Part shown: piece by piece, positions 51,308 through 62,152 of the stretch
Numbering within the stretch: position 1 is the stretch's first letter
Layout: every line of letters begins with the position of its first letter
Origin: Crossiella equi
Lineage (GTDB): Bacteria > Actinomycetota > Actinomycetes > Mycobacteriales > Pseudonocardiaceae
NCBI RefSeq assembly: GCF_017876755.1
Contig: NZ_JAGIOO010000001.1
Location: forward strand, 4,945,786-5,009,785
Reading direction: 5' to 3'
DNA: 64,000 nt
Program-made: the position numbers and the translations under genes
The notes under the pieces: model-generated
Database searches by the model: none
The model's input: only the letters and a program-made list of their open reading frames with translations
What the model was told of the DNA's origin: nothing

Positions 51308-54300
51308 GCAGGGGCCCGCTCGGCGCGCTGCCCGCGCTGTCCCCGTCGGCCCGGCGCGCGCTCGTGCTCACCGGCCTGCTGGCCGCCGCCACCGCCGTCG
51401 CGCTGGTGGCGCAGGCCTGGGGGCTGGCCGCGGCCCTGGCCACCGTCGTGGGCGGCGGCCGGGACTTCGGCACCCCGCTGCTGGTGCTCGCGGTGGCGGT
51501 CGGTGCCCGGGCCCTGCTGGCCTGGGCCACCGAGACCGTCGCCGCCCGCGCCGCGGCCGGGGCCAAGGAGGAGCTGCGCGGCGCGCTGCTGGACCACGCG
51601 CTGCGCCTGGGGCCGGAGTGGATCGCCGACCCGGACCGCACCGGCGGCGGCCCGGCCGCGCTGACCACGCTGGCCACCAAGGGCCTGGACGCCCTGGACG
51701 ACTACTTCACCCGCTACCTGCCCGCCCTGGTCACGGTCGCGGTCGCCCCGGCGCTGGCGGGCCTGGCCATCCTGTGGTCGGACTGGCCGTCCGCGCTGGT
51801 CATCGCCCTGACCGTGCCGCTGCTGCCGCTGTTCGCGATCCTCATCGGCGGGCACACCGCCGAGGTCGCGGCCAAGGCCGCGGACGCCACGCTGCGCCTG
51901 TCCAGCCACGCCGCCGAGCTGGTGCGCGCGCTGCCCGTGCTCACCGCCTTCCGCCGCGCCCCGGTGCAGCGCGAGTCGATCCGCCGGGTCGGCGACGCGC
52001 ACCGCCGGGCCGTCGGCCGCACGCTCCGGGTGGCCTTCACCTCGGCGCTGGCCCTGGAACTGCTCGCCACGCTGTCGGTGGCCCTGGTCGCGGTGCTGAT
52101 CGGCACCCGGCTCGCCGCGGGCGGGCTGACCCTGGAGACCGGCCTGTTCGTGCTGATCCTGGCGCCGGAGTGCTACCAGGCCATCCGCGCGGTCGGTGCC
52201 GCCTTCCACGCCAGCGACGACGGCAAGGAGGTGGTGCGGCGCATCGCGGAGGTCCTCGCCGAGCCCGTGCCCCCCTCCGGCGACCGCCCCGCGCACAAGG
52301 GCCGCGTGTTCGTGGCCGACCTGCACGTCCGCCGCCGGGGCCGCCACGCCCCGGACGGCCTCAGCTTCTCCGTGGCCCCGGGCGAGCTCGTCCGGTTGGA
52401 GAGCCCCAGCGGCACCGGCAAGTCCACCACCCTCTCCGTGCTGCTGGGGTTCCTCCCGCCCGGCCAGGGCCGCGTGGCCGTGGACGGCATCGACCTGGCC
52501 GAGCTCGACCTCACCGGCTGGCGCCGCCAGGTGGCCTGGGTGCCGCAGCGGCCCCAGTTCGCCGCCGCCACGGTGACCGCCGAGCTGACCGAGGCCGTGC
52601 GAGACCTGCCCGGCGAGCGGCCGCACATCGCCGAGCTGCTGGAGGTCACCGACACCCTGGCCATCGACCACCTGCTGCACCGCGACCCGGCTGAGCTCTC
52701 CGCCGGGGAGCGCCAGCGGCTGGCCGTGGCCCGGGCCCTGCTGCGGCTGCGCCGGGGTGCCTGGCTGCTCCTGCTGGACGAGCCGACCGCGCACCTGGAC
52801 CCGGCCGCCGCCACCGCCGTGCTGCGCGCGGTCGAGGACGCCCGCCTGGCCGGGGCCGCCGTGGTCCTCATCTCCCACCACCCCGATCCCACCGCCGAGC
52901 CGACACCCCTCGGCGGTGCCCAGGTGGCGCGGGCGACGGCCCGCCCGGCCCGCCCGCGCCACCGTCCACTTCGGACACTGCTGTCCGCGCGCACCGTGCT
53001 GGGCGCCTTGCTCGGCGCCGCCGCGCTGGCCTCGGGCATCGCGCTGACCGCCACCTCGGGCTGGCTGATCGCCAAGGCCTCGACCCAGCCGCCCATGCTC
53101 ACCCTGCTGGTCGCGGTGGTCGGCGTGCGCACGTTCGGTCTCGGCCGCGCGCTGCTGCGCTACCTGGAACGCCTGGTCACCCACGACGCCGCCTTCCGCA
53201 CCGCGAACCGCCTGCGCGTGCGGCTGTGGGACGACCTGGTGGCCCGGGGCCCGGCCCAGCGCTTCGACGGCCTGCACCGCCTGGTCGCCGACACCGACAC
53301 CGTCCGTGACCTGGTGCCGCGTGTGCTCGTCCCGCCGGTCGTGGCCGGGGTGGTGGCCCTGGTCGCGGTCCTGGTGCAGGCACTTGTGCTGCCCTCGGCC
53401 GGACTGGTCCTGCTGGCCGCCGTGGTGCTCGCGGTGGTGCTGGCCCCGCTGACGGCCGTGCTCGCCGACCGGCACGCCACCCGGGCGCTCGCCGAGGGCA
53501 GGCGCGCCCTGTCCCAGCAGGTGCTCGCGCTGCTCACCGCGGCCCCGGACCTGCTGGCCACCAACGCGGCGGCGGCCCGGCGCACGGCGTTGGCCGAGGC
53601 GGACCGGACGCTGGCCGCCAGGGCGCGGCGGCAGTCGCTGGCCGCCGGGCTCGCCCTGGCCGTGCTGGTCCTGTGCACGGGCGGCGCGGCGGTGGCCGGG
53701 GTGTGGCTGGGTGCCGAGGCGGTCGCGGCGGGCACGCTGAACCCGCTGCTGGCACCGGTGCTGGCCCTGGTGCCGCTGGCGCTGACCGAGGCGCTGGCGC
53801 TGCTGCCGCCCGCCGCGCAGCAGCTCCGGCCGCTGCGCACCGCCTACGGGCACCTCACCGAGGAGTCCGGGGCGCTGCCGCAGGGCGCGCCGTGCCACGG
53901 CGAGGAGATCCGCCTGTCCCACGTCGACGTCCGCTGGCCGGGCACCGCCGACCCGGTCCTGCGCGACCTCTCGCTGTACATCCCGTCCGGCAGCCACACC
54001 GCCGTGGTCGGGCCCTCCGGCGCGGGCAAGTCCACGCTGCTGGCCGTCCTGCTCGGCTTCCTGTCCCCGGACCGGGGCCGTGCCGAGATCCCGCGCACCG
54101 CCGCCTGGGCGCCCCAGGACCCGCTGCTCGTCTCCACCACGGTCCGGGAGAACCTGCGCCTGGGCGATCCCGAGGCCACCGACGAACGCCTGCGCGAGGT
54201 GCTGCGCGCGGTCGCCCTGGACGACTGGACCGACCGCCTGGACACCCAGGTCGGCGTGGGCGGTGCGGCCGTCTCCGGCGGCGAGGCGCAGCGGCTCGGC

Positions 54301-54509
54301 CTGGCCCGCGCGCTGCTCTACGCCCGGGGCACCGGGATGCTGCTCATGGACGAGCCCACCGCGCACCTGGACGAGCCCACCGCGCGGCGCGTGCTCGACG
54401 GCGTGCGGGCCGAGCTGGCCGGGGGCACCGTCGTGCACGTCACGCACCGCCCGGCCGAGGCCGCCGAGGCCGACCAGGTCATCCATGTCGGCGGAGTGCG
54501 GGTCGGGGC

Positions 54510-54513
<4 letters not shown>
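51304..54513 (+). CDS. cydDC: Fused CydD-CydC thiol-reductant ABC exporter
   Basis: A 1069-aa protein in which both half transporters are joined. The CydD half has six helices, Walker A SPSGTGKST (first Gly replaced by Ser), signature LSAGERQRLAVARALL and Walker B WLLLLDEPTAHLD. After a Pro/Arg linker near residue 545 the CydC half follows, with Walker A GPSGAGKST, signature VSGGEAQRLGLARALL and Walker B MLLMDEPTAHLD. The protein exports thiols, needed to assemble cytochrome bd; in actinobacteria the thiol is probably mycothiol-related or Cys. The fusion is common in this order. It overlaps the kinase gene by ATGA. Confidence 0.94.
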
Positions 54514-55658
<1,145 letters not shown>

Positions 55659-55721
55659 AGAAACCGGGGGCGCGACAGCGGGCCGCGCCCCCGGGCACAA
55701 CGGGTGAAGCCAGTACGGCCT

Positions 55722-55767
55722 TTCACGGCCGTTGAACTTTCTCCCCCCTGTCTTCACAACCGTTGAA
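55722..55767. promoter_or_regulatory. Twin operator-like repeats upstream of the EspR-like gene
   Basis: TTCACGGCCGTTGAA (55722-55736) and TTCACAACCGTTGAA (55753-55767), identical at 13 of 15 positions, 31 bp apart (about three helical turns) and each a near-palindrome. They lie 32-77 bp before the GTG at 55799, where autoregulation by the encoded HTH protein would be expected. Confidence 0.65.
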
Positions 55768-55798
55768 GCCCCGACAGGTAACCACATATCCTCACCGG

Positions 55799-56239
55799 GT
55801 GACAACTGGGGAACAGGACGGCGTGGGGCCACCGCCCTTCGCCGAGGCGTTGAACCTGCTGTTCGACAAGCGCAGACGGCCCGACGGCCGGGTGTCCAGC
55901 AACGAGGACATCGCGGCGGCGGTCCGGGCGAACGGGGGTTCCATCACGCAGAGCTACATCTGGATGCTGCGCAACGGCCAGCGCACCGATCCGAAGGGCA
56001 GCCACATCCGGGCCCTGGCCGAGGCCTTCGACGTGCCCGCGGGCTACTTCCTGGACGCGCAGGTCCACGAACAGGTCCGGGCCGAGCTCGACGGCGGTGC
56101 GGGTGGGCGCACCAGCCCCGAGGCGGCACAGGTGCTGCTGCGGCGGGTGACCGAGATGTCGCCCCGGCACCAGAACCTGATCATGCAGATGATCGAGCAC
56201 GTCAGCGAGCTGGAGGAACGGGAGCTGGAGGGCAGATGA
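55799..56239 (+). CDS. EspR-like XRE regulator
   Basis: A 146-aa protein with a GTG start. It aligns by eye with mycobacterial EspR: FAEALNLLFDKRRRPDGRVSSNEDIAAAVRANGGSITQSYIWMLRNGQRTDPKGSHIRALAEAFDVPAGYFLDAQVHEQV, followed by a helical dimerisation tail (SPRHQNLIMQMIEHVSELEE). EspR is a nucleoid-associated regulator that binds pairs of distant sites and loops DNA. The 31-bp spaced repeats upstream fit that style. It overlaps the ImmA/IrrE gene by ATGA, so the two are coupled. Confidence 0.87.
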   Translation: MTTGEQDGVGPPPFAEALNLLFDKRRRPDGRVSSNEDIAAAVRANGGSITQSYIWMLRNGQRTDPKGSHIRALAEAFDVPAGYFLDAQVHEQVRAELDGGAGGRTSPEAAQVLLRRVTEMSPRHQNLIMQMIEHVSELEERELEGR

Positions 56240-56802
56240 CCGACGAGGGGGGAACACCCCACCGCCCGTGGTGGCGGCGGGGCCGGGGAGAGCAGCTGGA
56301 CACCGGGGCGCCGGTGCTGACCGAGGAGGGCGTGCGGCGCGTGGTGGGCTCGCTGCCGCTGCCCGACCCGTTCGACGTGCGCGAGCTGGTGCGCCTGGTG
56401 GCGGAGCGGCGGCAGCGCGCGATCACCGTGCTGCCCTACCCGGCGCACGTGGTGGCGCGGGCCCGAGCCCAGCACGAACCGCTGCCGTACGGCATGTGGC
56501 TCGCGGGCACCACGGCCGACTTCATCTTCTACCGCGAGGACACCACCGAGATGCACCAGCAGCACGTGATCCTGCACGAGCTCGGCCACATCTGCCTGCG
56601 CCACCGCACCGACACCATCGACGACGTGGACGCCGCCCGGATCACCGGTGGGGCGGCCAAGCGCACCGTCTACGGCGACGGCCAGGAGCGCGCGGCCGAG
56701 CTGTTCGCCTACCTGGTGGAGCAGCGCGCGGGCTCGCTCAACGGCCGCGCGGACGCCGACTCCAAGGTGGCCCGCCGCTACCGAGCGCTGCTGGAGGACT
56801 GA
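56236..56802 (+). CDS. ImmA/IrrE-type metallopeptidase
   Basis: A 188-aa protein with the zinc motif HELGH at 114-118 (HVILHELGHICLRH) and a downstream acidic residue in GDGQERAAELFAYLV that probably completes the site. ImmA/IrrE peptidases cleave HTH repressors after a stress signal. Its gene overlaps the EspR-like gene, which makes that regulator the obvious substrate. The N-terminal 25 residues are basic and Trp-rich. The membrane protein gene starts 2 bp after its stop. Confidence 0.88.
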   Translation: MTDEGGTPHRPWWRRGRGEQLDTGAPVLTEEGVRRVVGSLPLPDPFDVRELVRLVAERRQRAITVLPYPAHVVARARAQHEPLPYGMWLAGTTADFIFYREDTTEMHQQHVILHELGHICLRHRTDTIDDVDAARITGGAAKRTVYGDGQERAAELFAYLVEQRAGSLNGRADADSKVARRYRALLED

Positions 56803-56804
56803 CG

Positions 56805-57977
56805 GTGGTCGTCGCGCGCGTCTCGCACCTGCTCGCGCTGGCGGTGGTCACCACCGCGCTCGTGTACTGGGTGCTGTCCTGGCGCCGCAACCCGCGCGCC
56901 GGGGTGGCGGCCATGTGCCAGGCCCTGTTCTGGCTGGACCTGGCGCTGTTCATCGGCTTCTTCCAGTACCAGCTGGTCGAGCTGCTCGGGGTGCCCGCGC
57001 TGCCGCAGCTGGTGCAGCACCTGGCCACGCTGGTCGCGGCCTACCAGCTCGGCTCGTTCACCCTGCACCTGCACCACGAGGACGAGGAGGTCCCGAGGCA
57101 CCTGGCACCCCGGCGTGTGCTGCTGGGCATGGCCGAGATCTGCCTCGTGGTCTTCTACCTGCTCGGCCCGCTGCCGCAGGGCATCCCGGTGGTCAACGCC
57201 CAGTACGGGGACGTGCCGTGGGTGTTCGAGTACCTGGTGGTCTTCGACCTCTACCTGGGCTGGGCGCTGCTGGACGTGGCCATGTCCTCGTTCCGGCACG
57301 CCCGGCACATCCCGGGCAGGCACCTGCGGCGCGGCGTGCGGCTGCTCGGCTGGGGCAGCGTGTTCGGGCTGCTCTTCGTGGCGCACAAGCTCTTCTACAG
57401 CGTGGCCACGGTGTTCACGACGCTGCCGTGGGCCGAGCACGGGGCGGGCGGCATCGGCACGTTCACCGTGCTGGTCTCGGTGGTCACGATCATCTCCGGC
57501 GTGCTGGTGCCCCCGCTCGGCCCGCGGTTCACCGCCCGCCGCGCGCTGCGCCGGATCCGGCCGCTGTGGGCCGCGCTCACCGAGGCCGCCCCGGAGCTGG
57601 TCTTCCCGCGCGGGCACCGGCACAGCACCGGCCTGCTGCACAACCGCGTGGTGGAGATCCAGGACGTGCTCATCGGCCCGCTCCAGCCGTACCTCCTGCC
57701 CCAGGTGGCCGCCCGCGCCGAGGCCCTGGGTCGCGAGCAGGGCCTGACCGGTGACGACCTGGCCGCGGCCACCGAGGCCGCGGTGATCACCGTGGCCCTG
57801 CACGCCTTCACCCACGACCTGCCCGTGCGCACGGAGACGCCGGTGGTCTTCACCAGGGCGGGCACGGGTGAGAATGACGACGAGCCGCCGTGGCTGGCCC
57901 GGGTGGCCACCGCGTTCACCAGCTCCCCGATCCCGCACGCCGTCCTGAACGAGGTTGTCGCCGAGCATGAGCACTGA
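56805..57977 (+). CDS. Seven-helix membrane protein, MAB_1171c-like
   Basis: A 390-aa protein from the GTG at 56805. Seven hydrophobic helices occupy residues 1 to about 240: HLLALAVVTTALVYWVL, ALFWLDLALFIGFFQYQLVELL, LVQHLATLVAAYQLGSF, LLGMAEICLVVFYLL, FEYLVVFDLYLGWALLDV, LFVAHKLFYSV and FTVLVSVVTIISGVLV. A cytosolic helical tail of 150 residues ends in a segment with EAAVITVALHAFTHDL. It matches the family I know as MAB_1171c putative transporters, which often follow this HTH/peptidase pair. It might be a membrane sensor that controls the peptidase rather than a transporter. Confidence 0.8.
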   Translation: MVVARVSHLLALAVVTTALVYWVLSWRRNPRAGVAAMCQALFWLDLALFIGFFQYQLVELLGVPALPQLVQHLATLVAAYQLGSFTLHLHHEDEEVPRHLAPRRVLLGMAEICLVVFYLLGPLPQGIPVVNAQYGDVPWVFEYLVVFDLYLGWALLDVAMSSFRHARHIPGRHLRRGVRLLGWGSVFGLLFVAHKLFYSVATVFTTLPWAEHGAGGIGTFTVLVSVVTIISGVLVPPLGPRFTARRALRRIRPLWAALTEAAPELVFPRGHRHSTGLLHNRVVEIQDVLIGPLQPYLLPQVAARAEALGREQGLTGDDLAAATEAAVITVALHAFTHDLPVRTETPVVFTRAGTGENDDEPPWLARVATAFTSSPIPHAVLNEVVAEHEH

Positions 57978-58584
57978 GACCGCGCCCCGCCCGCTGGCCG
58001 CCCGCGTCGCCACCGAGGTCCTCGCGCCCTGGGTGTGGGTGCTCGCGCTGCCGTTGCTGGTCGCCTGGCCCGCCACCGGCCACCACCCGGGATACACGCT
58101 GCTGTGGGGCCTGGTCGTGGGCGTCACCGGCTCGGTCATCCCGATGCTGGTGATCGTGCGCGGCGCCCGCGCGGGCAAGTACGACACGCACCACGTCAAC
58201 AACCGCGAGGGCCGCACGGTCCCGCTGCTGCTGTGCCTGGCCTCGCTGTCCCTGGGCTGGCTGGTGCTGTTCCTCGGCGAGGCCCCGCACCAGATGATCT
58301 CGCTGGCCGCCGCGATGTTCGTCTCGCTGGTGGTGTGCGTGGCGGTCACGCTGGGCCTGAAGTGGAAGATCTCGCTGCACGCGGCGGTGGCCGCGGGCGC
58401 GGTGGTGATGCTGGTGCTCAGCTACGGCCCGTGGCTGTGGCTGGCCGCCCTGCTGGCGGTCTGGGTGATGTGGTCCCGCGTGGCACTGCGCGACCACACC
58501 ACCGGCCAGGTGCTCGCGGGCGCCGCCGTGGGCGTCCTGGCCGGTGGTGGTGGCTACTTCGGGCTGGAACTGCTGCTGGGTTAG
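57967..58584 (+). CDS. PAP2-superfamily membrane protein
   Basis: A 205-aa protein whose ATG overlaps the previous gene by 11 bp. It has five to six helices and a recognisable phosphatidic-acid phosphatase signature: K71...R80xxR83 (VNNREGRTVP), S136xH138 (KISLHAAVA) and S170R171...H177 (SRVALRDHTTGQVLAG). All three motifs needed for a PAP2 active site are present, though C1 is spread out. It may dephosphorylate a lipid phosphate in the membrane. It ends 4 bp before the convergent bkdC stop, so it overlaps that gene's last codons. Confidence 0.78.
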   Translation: MSTETAPRPLAARVATEVLAPWVWVLALPLLVAWPATGHHPGYTLLWGLVVGVTGSVIPMLVIVRGARAGKYDTHHVNNREGRTVPLLLCLASLSLGWLVLFLGEAPHQMISLAAAMFVSLVVCVAVTLGLKWKISLHAAVAAGAVVMLVLSYGPWLWLAALLAVWVMWSRVALRDHTTGQVLAGAAVGVLAGGGGYFGLELLLG

Positions 58585-59897
58585 AACACGAACGCCATCG
58601 CGGGGTCGGCCAGCAGCGCGCCCACGTCGGCCAGGAACTGCGAGCCCTGCTGCCCGTCCACCACGCGGTGGTCGAAGCTCAGGGCCAGCTGGCACACCTT
58701 GCGCGGCACGACCTGGCCGTCCACCACCCACGGCATGTCCCGGATCGCGCCGAGCGCGAGGATCGCGGACTCACCGGGGTTGATGATCGGGGTGCCGGTG
58801 TCGATGCCGAACACCCCGATGTTGGTGATGGTGAACGTGCCGCCGAGCATGTCCCCGGGCGGGGTCTTGCCGTCCCGGGCCGTGGCGGTGAGCTGCTCCA
58901 GGGCCTGGCCCAGCTCCCGCAACGACATCGCCTCCGCGCCGCGTACCTTCGGCACCACCAGCCCGCGCGGGGTCGCCGCCGCGATGCCCAGGTGCACGTA
59001 GGACTTGTAGACGATCTCGTTGGCCGCCTCGTCCCAGGTCGCGTTCACGTCCGGGGTGCGCGCGATGGCCAGGCACACCGCGCGGGCGGCGAAGGCCAGC
59101 GGGGTGAGCTTCACGTCGCGGTACCCGGGGTGCTTCTTCAGCCGCTCGCGCAGCTCCATCATCGGCGTGACGTCGACGGTCAGGAACTCCGTGACGTGCG
59201 GCGCGGTGAACGCGCTGCCCACCATGGCCACCGCGGTCGCCTTGCGCACCCCGCGCACCGGAACCCGCCGCTCGCGCGCGGATGTGTCCACTGTGGACAC
59301 CGAAGCGGGCTCGCTGCCGTTGCGGGCCGCCTGCTCCACGTCCTCGCGGGTGATCACGCCGTCCCGGCCGGAGCCGTTGAGCGCGCGCAGGTCCACGCCC
59401 AGCTCCTTGGCCAGCTTGCGCACCGGCGGTTTGGCCAGCGGCACGTACCCGCCCGCCGCGGGCTCGGGTTCCGGCTCGGGTGCCGGTTGCGGCTGTGCCA
59501 CGACCGGTGCGGGCGCGGTCGCCGCCGCCGGGACCGCGCCCTTGCGTGCCCGCCGCTTGGCGGTGCCGGTGCGCGGCCCGTACCCGACCAGCGTCGGGAT
59601 GCGCTCGGCCGCGGCCTCCTCGGCCGCCGGTGCGGGCGCGGCCTCGCCACCGGGATCGGTGTCCACGGTGATGATCGGTACGCCGACCTCGACGGTCTCA
59701 CCCGGCTGCACGTGCAGCTGCGTGACCACCCCGGCGAACGGGCAGGGCAGCTCGACCGCGGCCTTCGCGGTCTCGATCTCCACGATGATCTGGTTGACGG
59801 TGACGGTGTCACCCGGCTTGACGTGCCAGGTGAGGATCTCCGCCTCGGTCAGCCCCTCACCGGTGTCGGGCAGGGGGAACTGCTTGAACTGCGGCAT
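58581..59897 (-). CDS. bkdC: Branched-chain 2-oxoacid dehydrogenase E2 (dihydrolipoyl acyltransferase)
   Basis: A 438-aa E2. One lipoyl domain at the N-terminus carries Lys45 in EIETAKAAVEL. A Pro/Ala linker leads to the subunit-binding domain (PPVRKLAKELGVDLRALNGSGRDGVITREDVEQA) and the catalytic domain ending in LSFDHRVVDGQQGSQFLADV, where the His and Asp of DHRVVDG act. It transfers acyl groups from E1 to CoA. The order E1-alpha, E1-beta, E2 matches the mycobacterial bkdABC operon. No E3 gene is in the window, so lipoamide dehydrogenase is supplied from elsewhere. Confidence 0.92.
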   Translation of the reverse strand: MPQFKQFPLPDTGEGLTEAEILTWHVKPGDTVTVNQIIVEIETAKAAVELPCPFAGVVTQLHVQPGETVEVGVPIITVDTDPGGEAAPAPAAEEAAAERIPTLVGYGPRTGTAKRRARKGAVPAAATAPAPVVAQPQPAPEPEPEPAAGGYVPLAKPPVRKLAKELGVDLRALNGSGRDGVITREDVEQAARNGSEPASVSTVDTSARERRVPVRGVRKATAVAMVGSAFTAPHVTEFLTVDVTPMMELRERLKKHPGYRDVKLTPLAFAARAVCLAIARTPDVNATWDEAANEIVYKSYVHLGIAAATPRGLVVPKVRGAEAMSLRELGQALEQLTATARDGKTPPGDMLGGTFTITNIGVFGIDTGTPIINPGESAILALGAIRDMPWVVDGQVVPRKVCQLALSFDHRVVDGQQGSQFLADVGALLADPAMAFVF

Positions 59898-59906
59898 CTC
59901 GTCCCC

Positions 59907-60929
59907 TCACCAGGCCAGCGAGCGTTCAACGGCGTGCAGCACCCGGTCCAGGTCCGGCAGGAAGTCATCCTCCAGCTTGCTGGCCGGGTACGGGGTGTCG
60001 AAGCCGGTGACCCGCAGGACCGGCGCCTCCAGCGAGTGGAAGCACTCCTCCTGCACGCGGGTGGTGATCTCGGAGGTGATCGAGGCCTCCGGCGGCGCCT
60101 CGCTGACCAGCACCAGGCGCCCGGTGCGGCGCACCGACTCGAACACCGGTCCCAGGTCGAGCGGGGACAGCGCGCGCAGGTCGACGACCTCCAGCTCCAG
60201 CCCCTCCTCGGCGGCCGCGGTCGCGGCGTCCAGGACGGTCTTCACCGTCGGCCCGTACGCGGCCACGGTGACCGAGGACCCCTTGCGCAGCACGCGCGAG
60301 CTGAACAGCGGCACCGGCGTCGCGGTGGTGTCGAGCTCGGCCTTCTCGTGGTAGCGCTGCTTGGGCTCGAAGAACAGCACCGGGTCGTCGCACTGGACGG
60401 CCTGCTGGATCATCCAGTAGGCGTCCACCGGGTTCGAGCACGCCACGACCTTCAGGCCCGCGGTGTGCGCGAAGTAGGACTCGGGCGACTCGGAGTGGTG
60501 CTCCACCGCGCCGATGCCGCCGCCGAAGGGCACGCGCACCACCACGGGCATGCGGAGCTGCCCGCGCGAGCGGTACTGGAGCTTGGCCAGCTGCGAGACG
60601 ATCTGGTCGAAGCCGGGGAAGATGAACCCGTCGAACTGGATCTCGCACACCGGCCGGTACCCGCGCAGCGCCAGGCCGATCGCGGTGCCGATGATGCCGG
60701 ACTCGGCCAGCGGGGTGTCGAGCACGCGCTGCTCGCCGAAGTCCTTCTGCAGCCCGTCGGTCACGCGGAACACACCGCCGAGCTTGCCGACGTCCTCGCC
60801 CATCACGACGACCTTGGGGTCGGCCTCCATCGCGGCGCGCAGCCCGAGGTTGAGCGCCTTGCCGACGGTGACCTTCTGCGTCTTCGCCTCACCCTGCTGG
60901 GCGGCGCGGTCCATGGTCGGTGCTGCCAT
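59907..60929 (-). CDS. bkdB: Branched-chain 2-oxoacid dehydrogenase E1 beta
   Basis: A 340-aa subunit. It contains VTVGKALNLGLRAAMEADPKVVVMGEDVGKLGG, the pyrophosphate-side VLDTPLAESGIIGTAIGLALRGYRPVCEIQF, FGGGIGAVEHHSESPESYFAHTAGLKV and the C-terminal VTGFDTPYP. It pairs with E1 alpha as a heterotetramer that decarboxylates branched-chain 2-oxoacids using thiamine diphosphate. Its start shares one base with the E1-alpha stop. Confidence 0.94.
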   Translation of the reverse strand: MAAPTMDRAAQQGEAKTQKVTVGKALNLGLRAAMEADPKVVVMGEDVGKLGGVFRVTDGLQKDFGEQRVLDTPLAESGIIGTAIGLALRGYRPVCEIQFDGFIFPGFDQIVSQLAKLQYRSRGQLRMPVVVRVPFGGGIGAVEHHSESPESYFAHTAGLKVVACSNPVDAYWMIQQAVQCDDPVLFFEPKQRYHEKAELDTTATPVPLFSSRVLRKGSSVTVAAYGPTVKTVLDAATAAAEEGLELEVVDLRALSPLDLGPVFESVRRTGRLVLVSEAPPEASITSEITTRVQEECFHSLEAPVLRVTGFDTPYPASKLEDDFLPDLDRVLHAVERSLAW

Positions 60930-62152
60930 CAGTGCTCACCTCCGGTCGTGGCGAAGCCGTCCAGGTAGGCCAGGTAGTCGGCGCGCTGCTTCTCCAGCTG
61001 CGCGGTCTGCTCGGAGTAGACGTGCTCGAACATCTGGGCCGGGACCGGGTCGGGCATGTCGAAGCACGCCTGGCGCAGGCGGGCGGCCATCTCGTCGGCC
61101 TCGGCCTGCACCGAGTCGAAGAACTCGGCGTCGGCCCACTGCTGGTGCACCAGGTACACCTTGACCCGCTCGATCGGGTCCTTGAGCTTCCACATCTCCA
61201 GCTCGTCGCTGAGCCGGTAGCGGGTCGGGTCGTCGGAGGTGGTGTGCGCGTCCATGCGGTAGGTGAAGGCCTCGATGAGCACCGGGCCGTTGCCGGAGCG
61301 GCACTCGTCCAGCGCCCAGCGGGTGACCGCGAGCGAGGCGAGCACGTCGTTGCCGTCCACGCGGATGCCCTTGAAGCCGTACCCGCTGGCGCGCTGGTAG
61401 AGCGGCACGCGGGTCTGGCGCTCCAGCGGCTCGGAGATCGCCCACTGGTTGTTCTGGCAGAAGAAGACCACCGGCGCGTCGTAGACCGCCGACCACACCA
61501 TGCCCTCGTGCACGTCGCCCTGGCTGGTGGCGCCGTCACCGAAGAAGACGATGGTCGCCTCGCCGTCGGCGTCGCCCACGTTGCCGTCGAACTTCTGGCC
61601 CATGGCGTAGCCGGTGGCGTTGAGGCACTGGTTGCCGATCACGATGGTGTACAGGTGGAACCGCTTCTCCAGCGGGTTCCAGCCGCCGTGGTCGGCACCC
61701 CGGTACATGCTCAGGATGTCGATCGGGTCGATGCCCCGGCACCAGGCCACCCCGTGCTCGCGGTAGCTGGGGAAGGCCATGTCGGTGGGCCGCATCGCGC
61801 GGCCCGCGCCGACCTGGGCGGCCTCCTGGCCGAGCAGCGGGACCCAGATGCCGAGCTGGCCCTGGCGCTGCAACGCGTTGGCCTCCCGGTCGGCCCGCCG
61901 CACGAGCACCATGTCCCGGTACAGGCCGCGCAGCTCCTCCGGGCTGATGTCGATGTCGAAATCGGGGTGGTGCACACGTTCGCCCTCGGGCGTCAGCAGC
62001 TGCACCAGGTCCGGGCCGCCCGCATCGGTCTCCCGCAGACCGGCGATCACCTGTGCCGCGGTCGGTCGGGCTGCGGTGGCGGCGGGGACACCGGGATGGG
62101 GCGCGTCCGGCTCACCCGCTCTGGGTTGCGTCCAGTACTCCGGCGACGACAT
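60929..62152 (-). CDS. bkdA: Branched-chain 2-oxoacid dehydrogenase E1 alpha
   Basis: A 407-aa subunit from the ATG at 62152, with a GAGGAGA ribosome site before it. The thiamine-diphosphate motif is GDGATSQGDVHEGMVWSAVYDAPVVFFCQNNQWAIS, and the phosphorylation-loop region YRMDAHTTSDDPTRYR follows. SYREHGVAWCRGIDP marks the substrate pocket of the branched-chain type. The N-terminal 50 residues are an extension rich in Ala and Pro. It is the first gene of bkdABC, which makes starter acyl-CoAs for branched fatty acids and degrades Val, Leu and Ile. Confidence 0.94.
   Translation of the reverse strand: MSSPEYWTQPRAGEPDAPHPGVPAATAARPTAAQVIAGLRETDAGGPDLVQLLTPEGERVHHPDFDIDISPEELRGLYRDMVLVRRADREANALQRQGQLGIWVPLLGQEAAQVGAGRAMRPTDMAFPSYREHGVAWCRGIDPIDILSMYRGADHGGWNPLEKRFHLYTIVIGNQCLNATGYAMGQKFDGNVGDADGEATIVFFGDGATSQGDVHEGMVWSAVYDAPVVFFCQNNQWAISEPLERQTRVPLYQRASGYGFKGIRVDGNDVLASLAVTRWALDECRSGNGPVLIEAFTYRMDAHTTSDDPTRYRLSDELEMWKLKDPIERVKVYLVHQQWADAEFFDSVQAEADEMAARLRQACFDMPDPVPAQMFEHVYSEQTAQLEKQRADYLAYLDGFATTGGEH

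Noticed and set aside
58581-62152. Pyruvate dehydrogenase operon
   Set aside because: The E1 alpha/beta split with a single-lipoyl E2 and the SYREHGVAWCRGIDP pocket fit the branched-chain complex; actinobacteria generally use the homodimeric AceE for pyruvate. A pyruvate role is not excluded from sequence alone.
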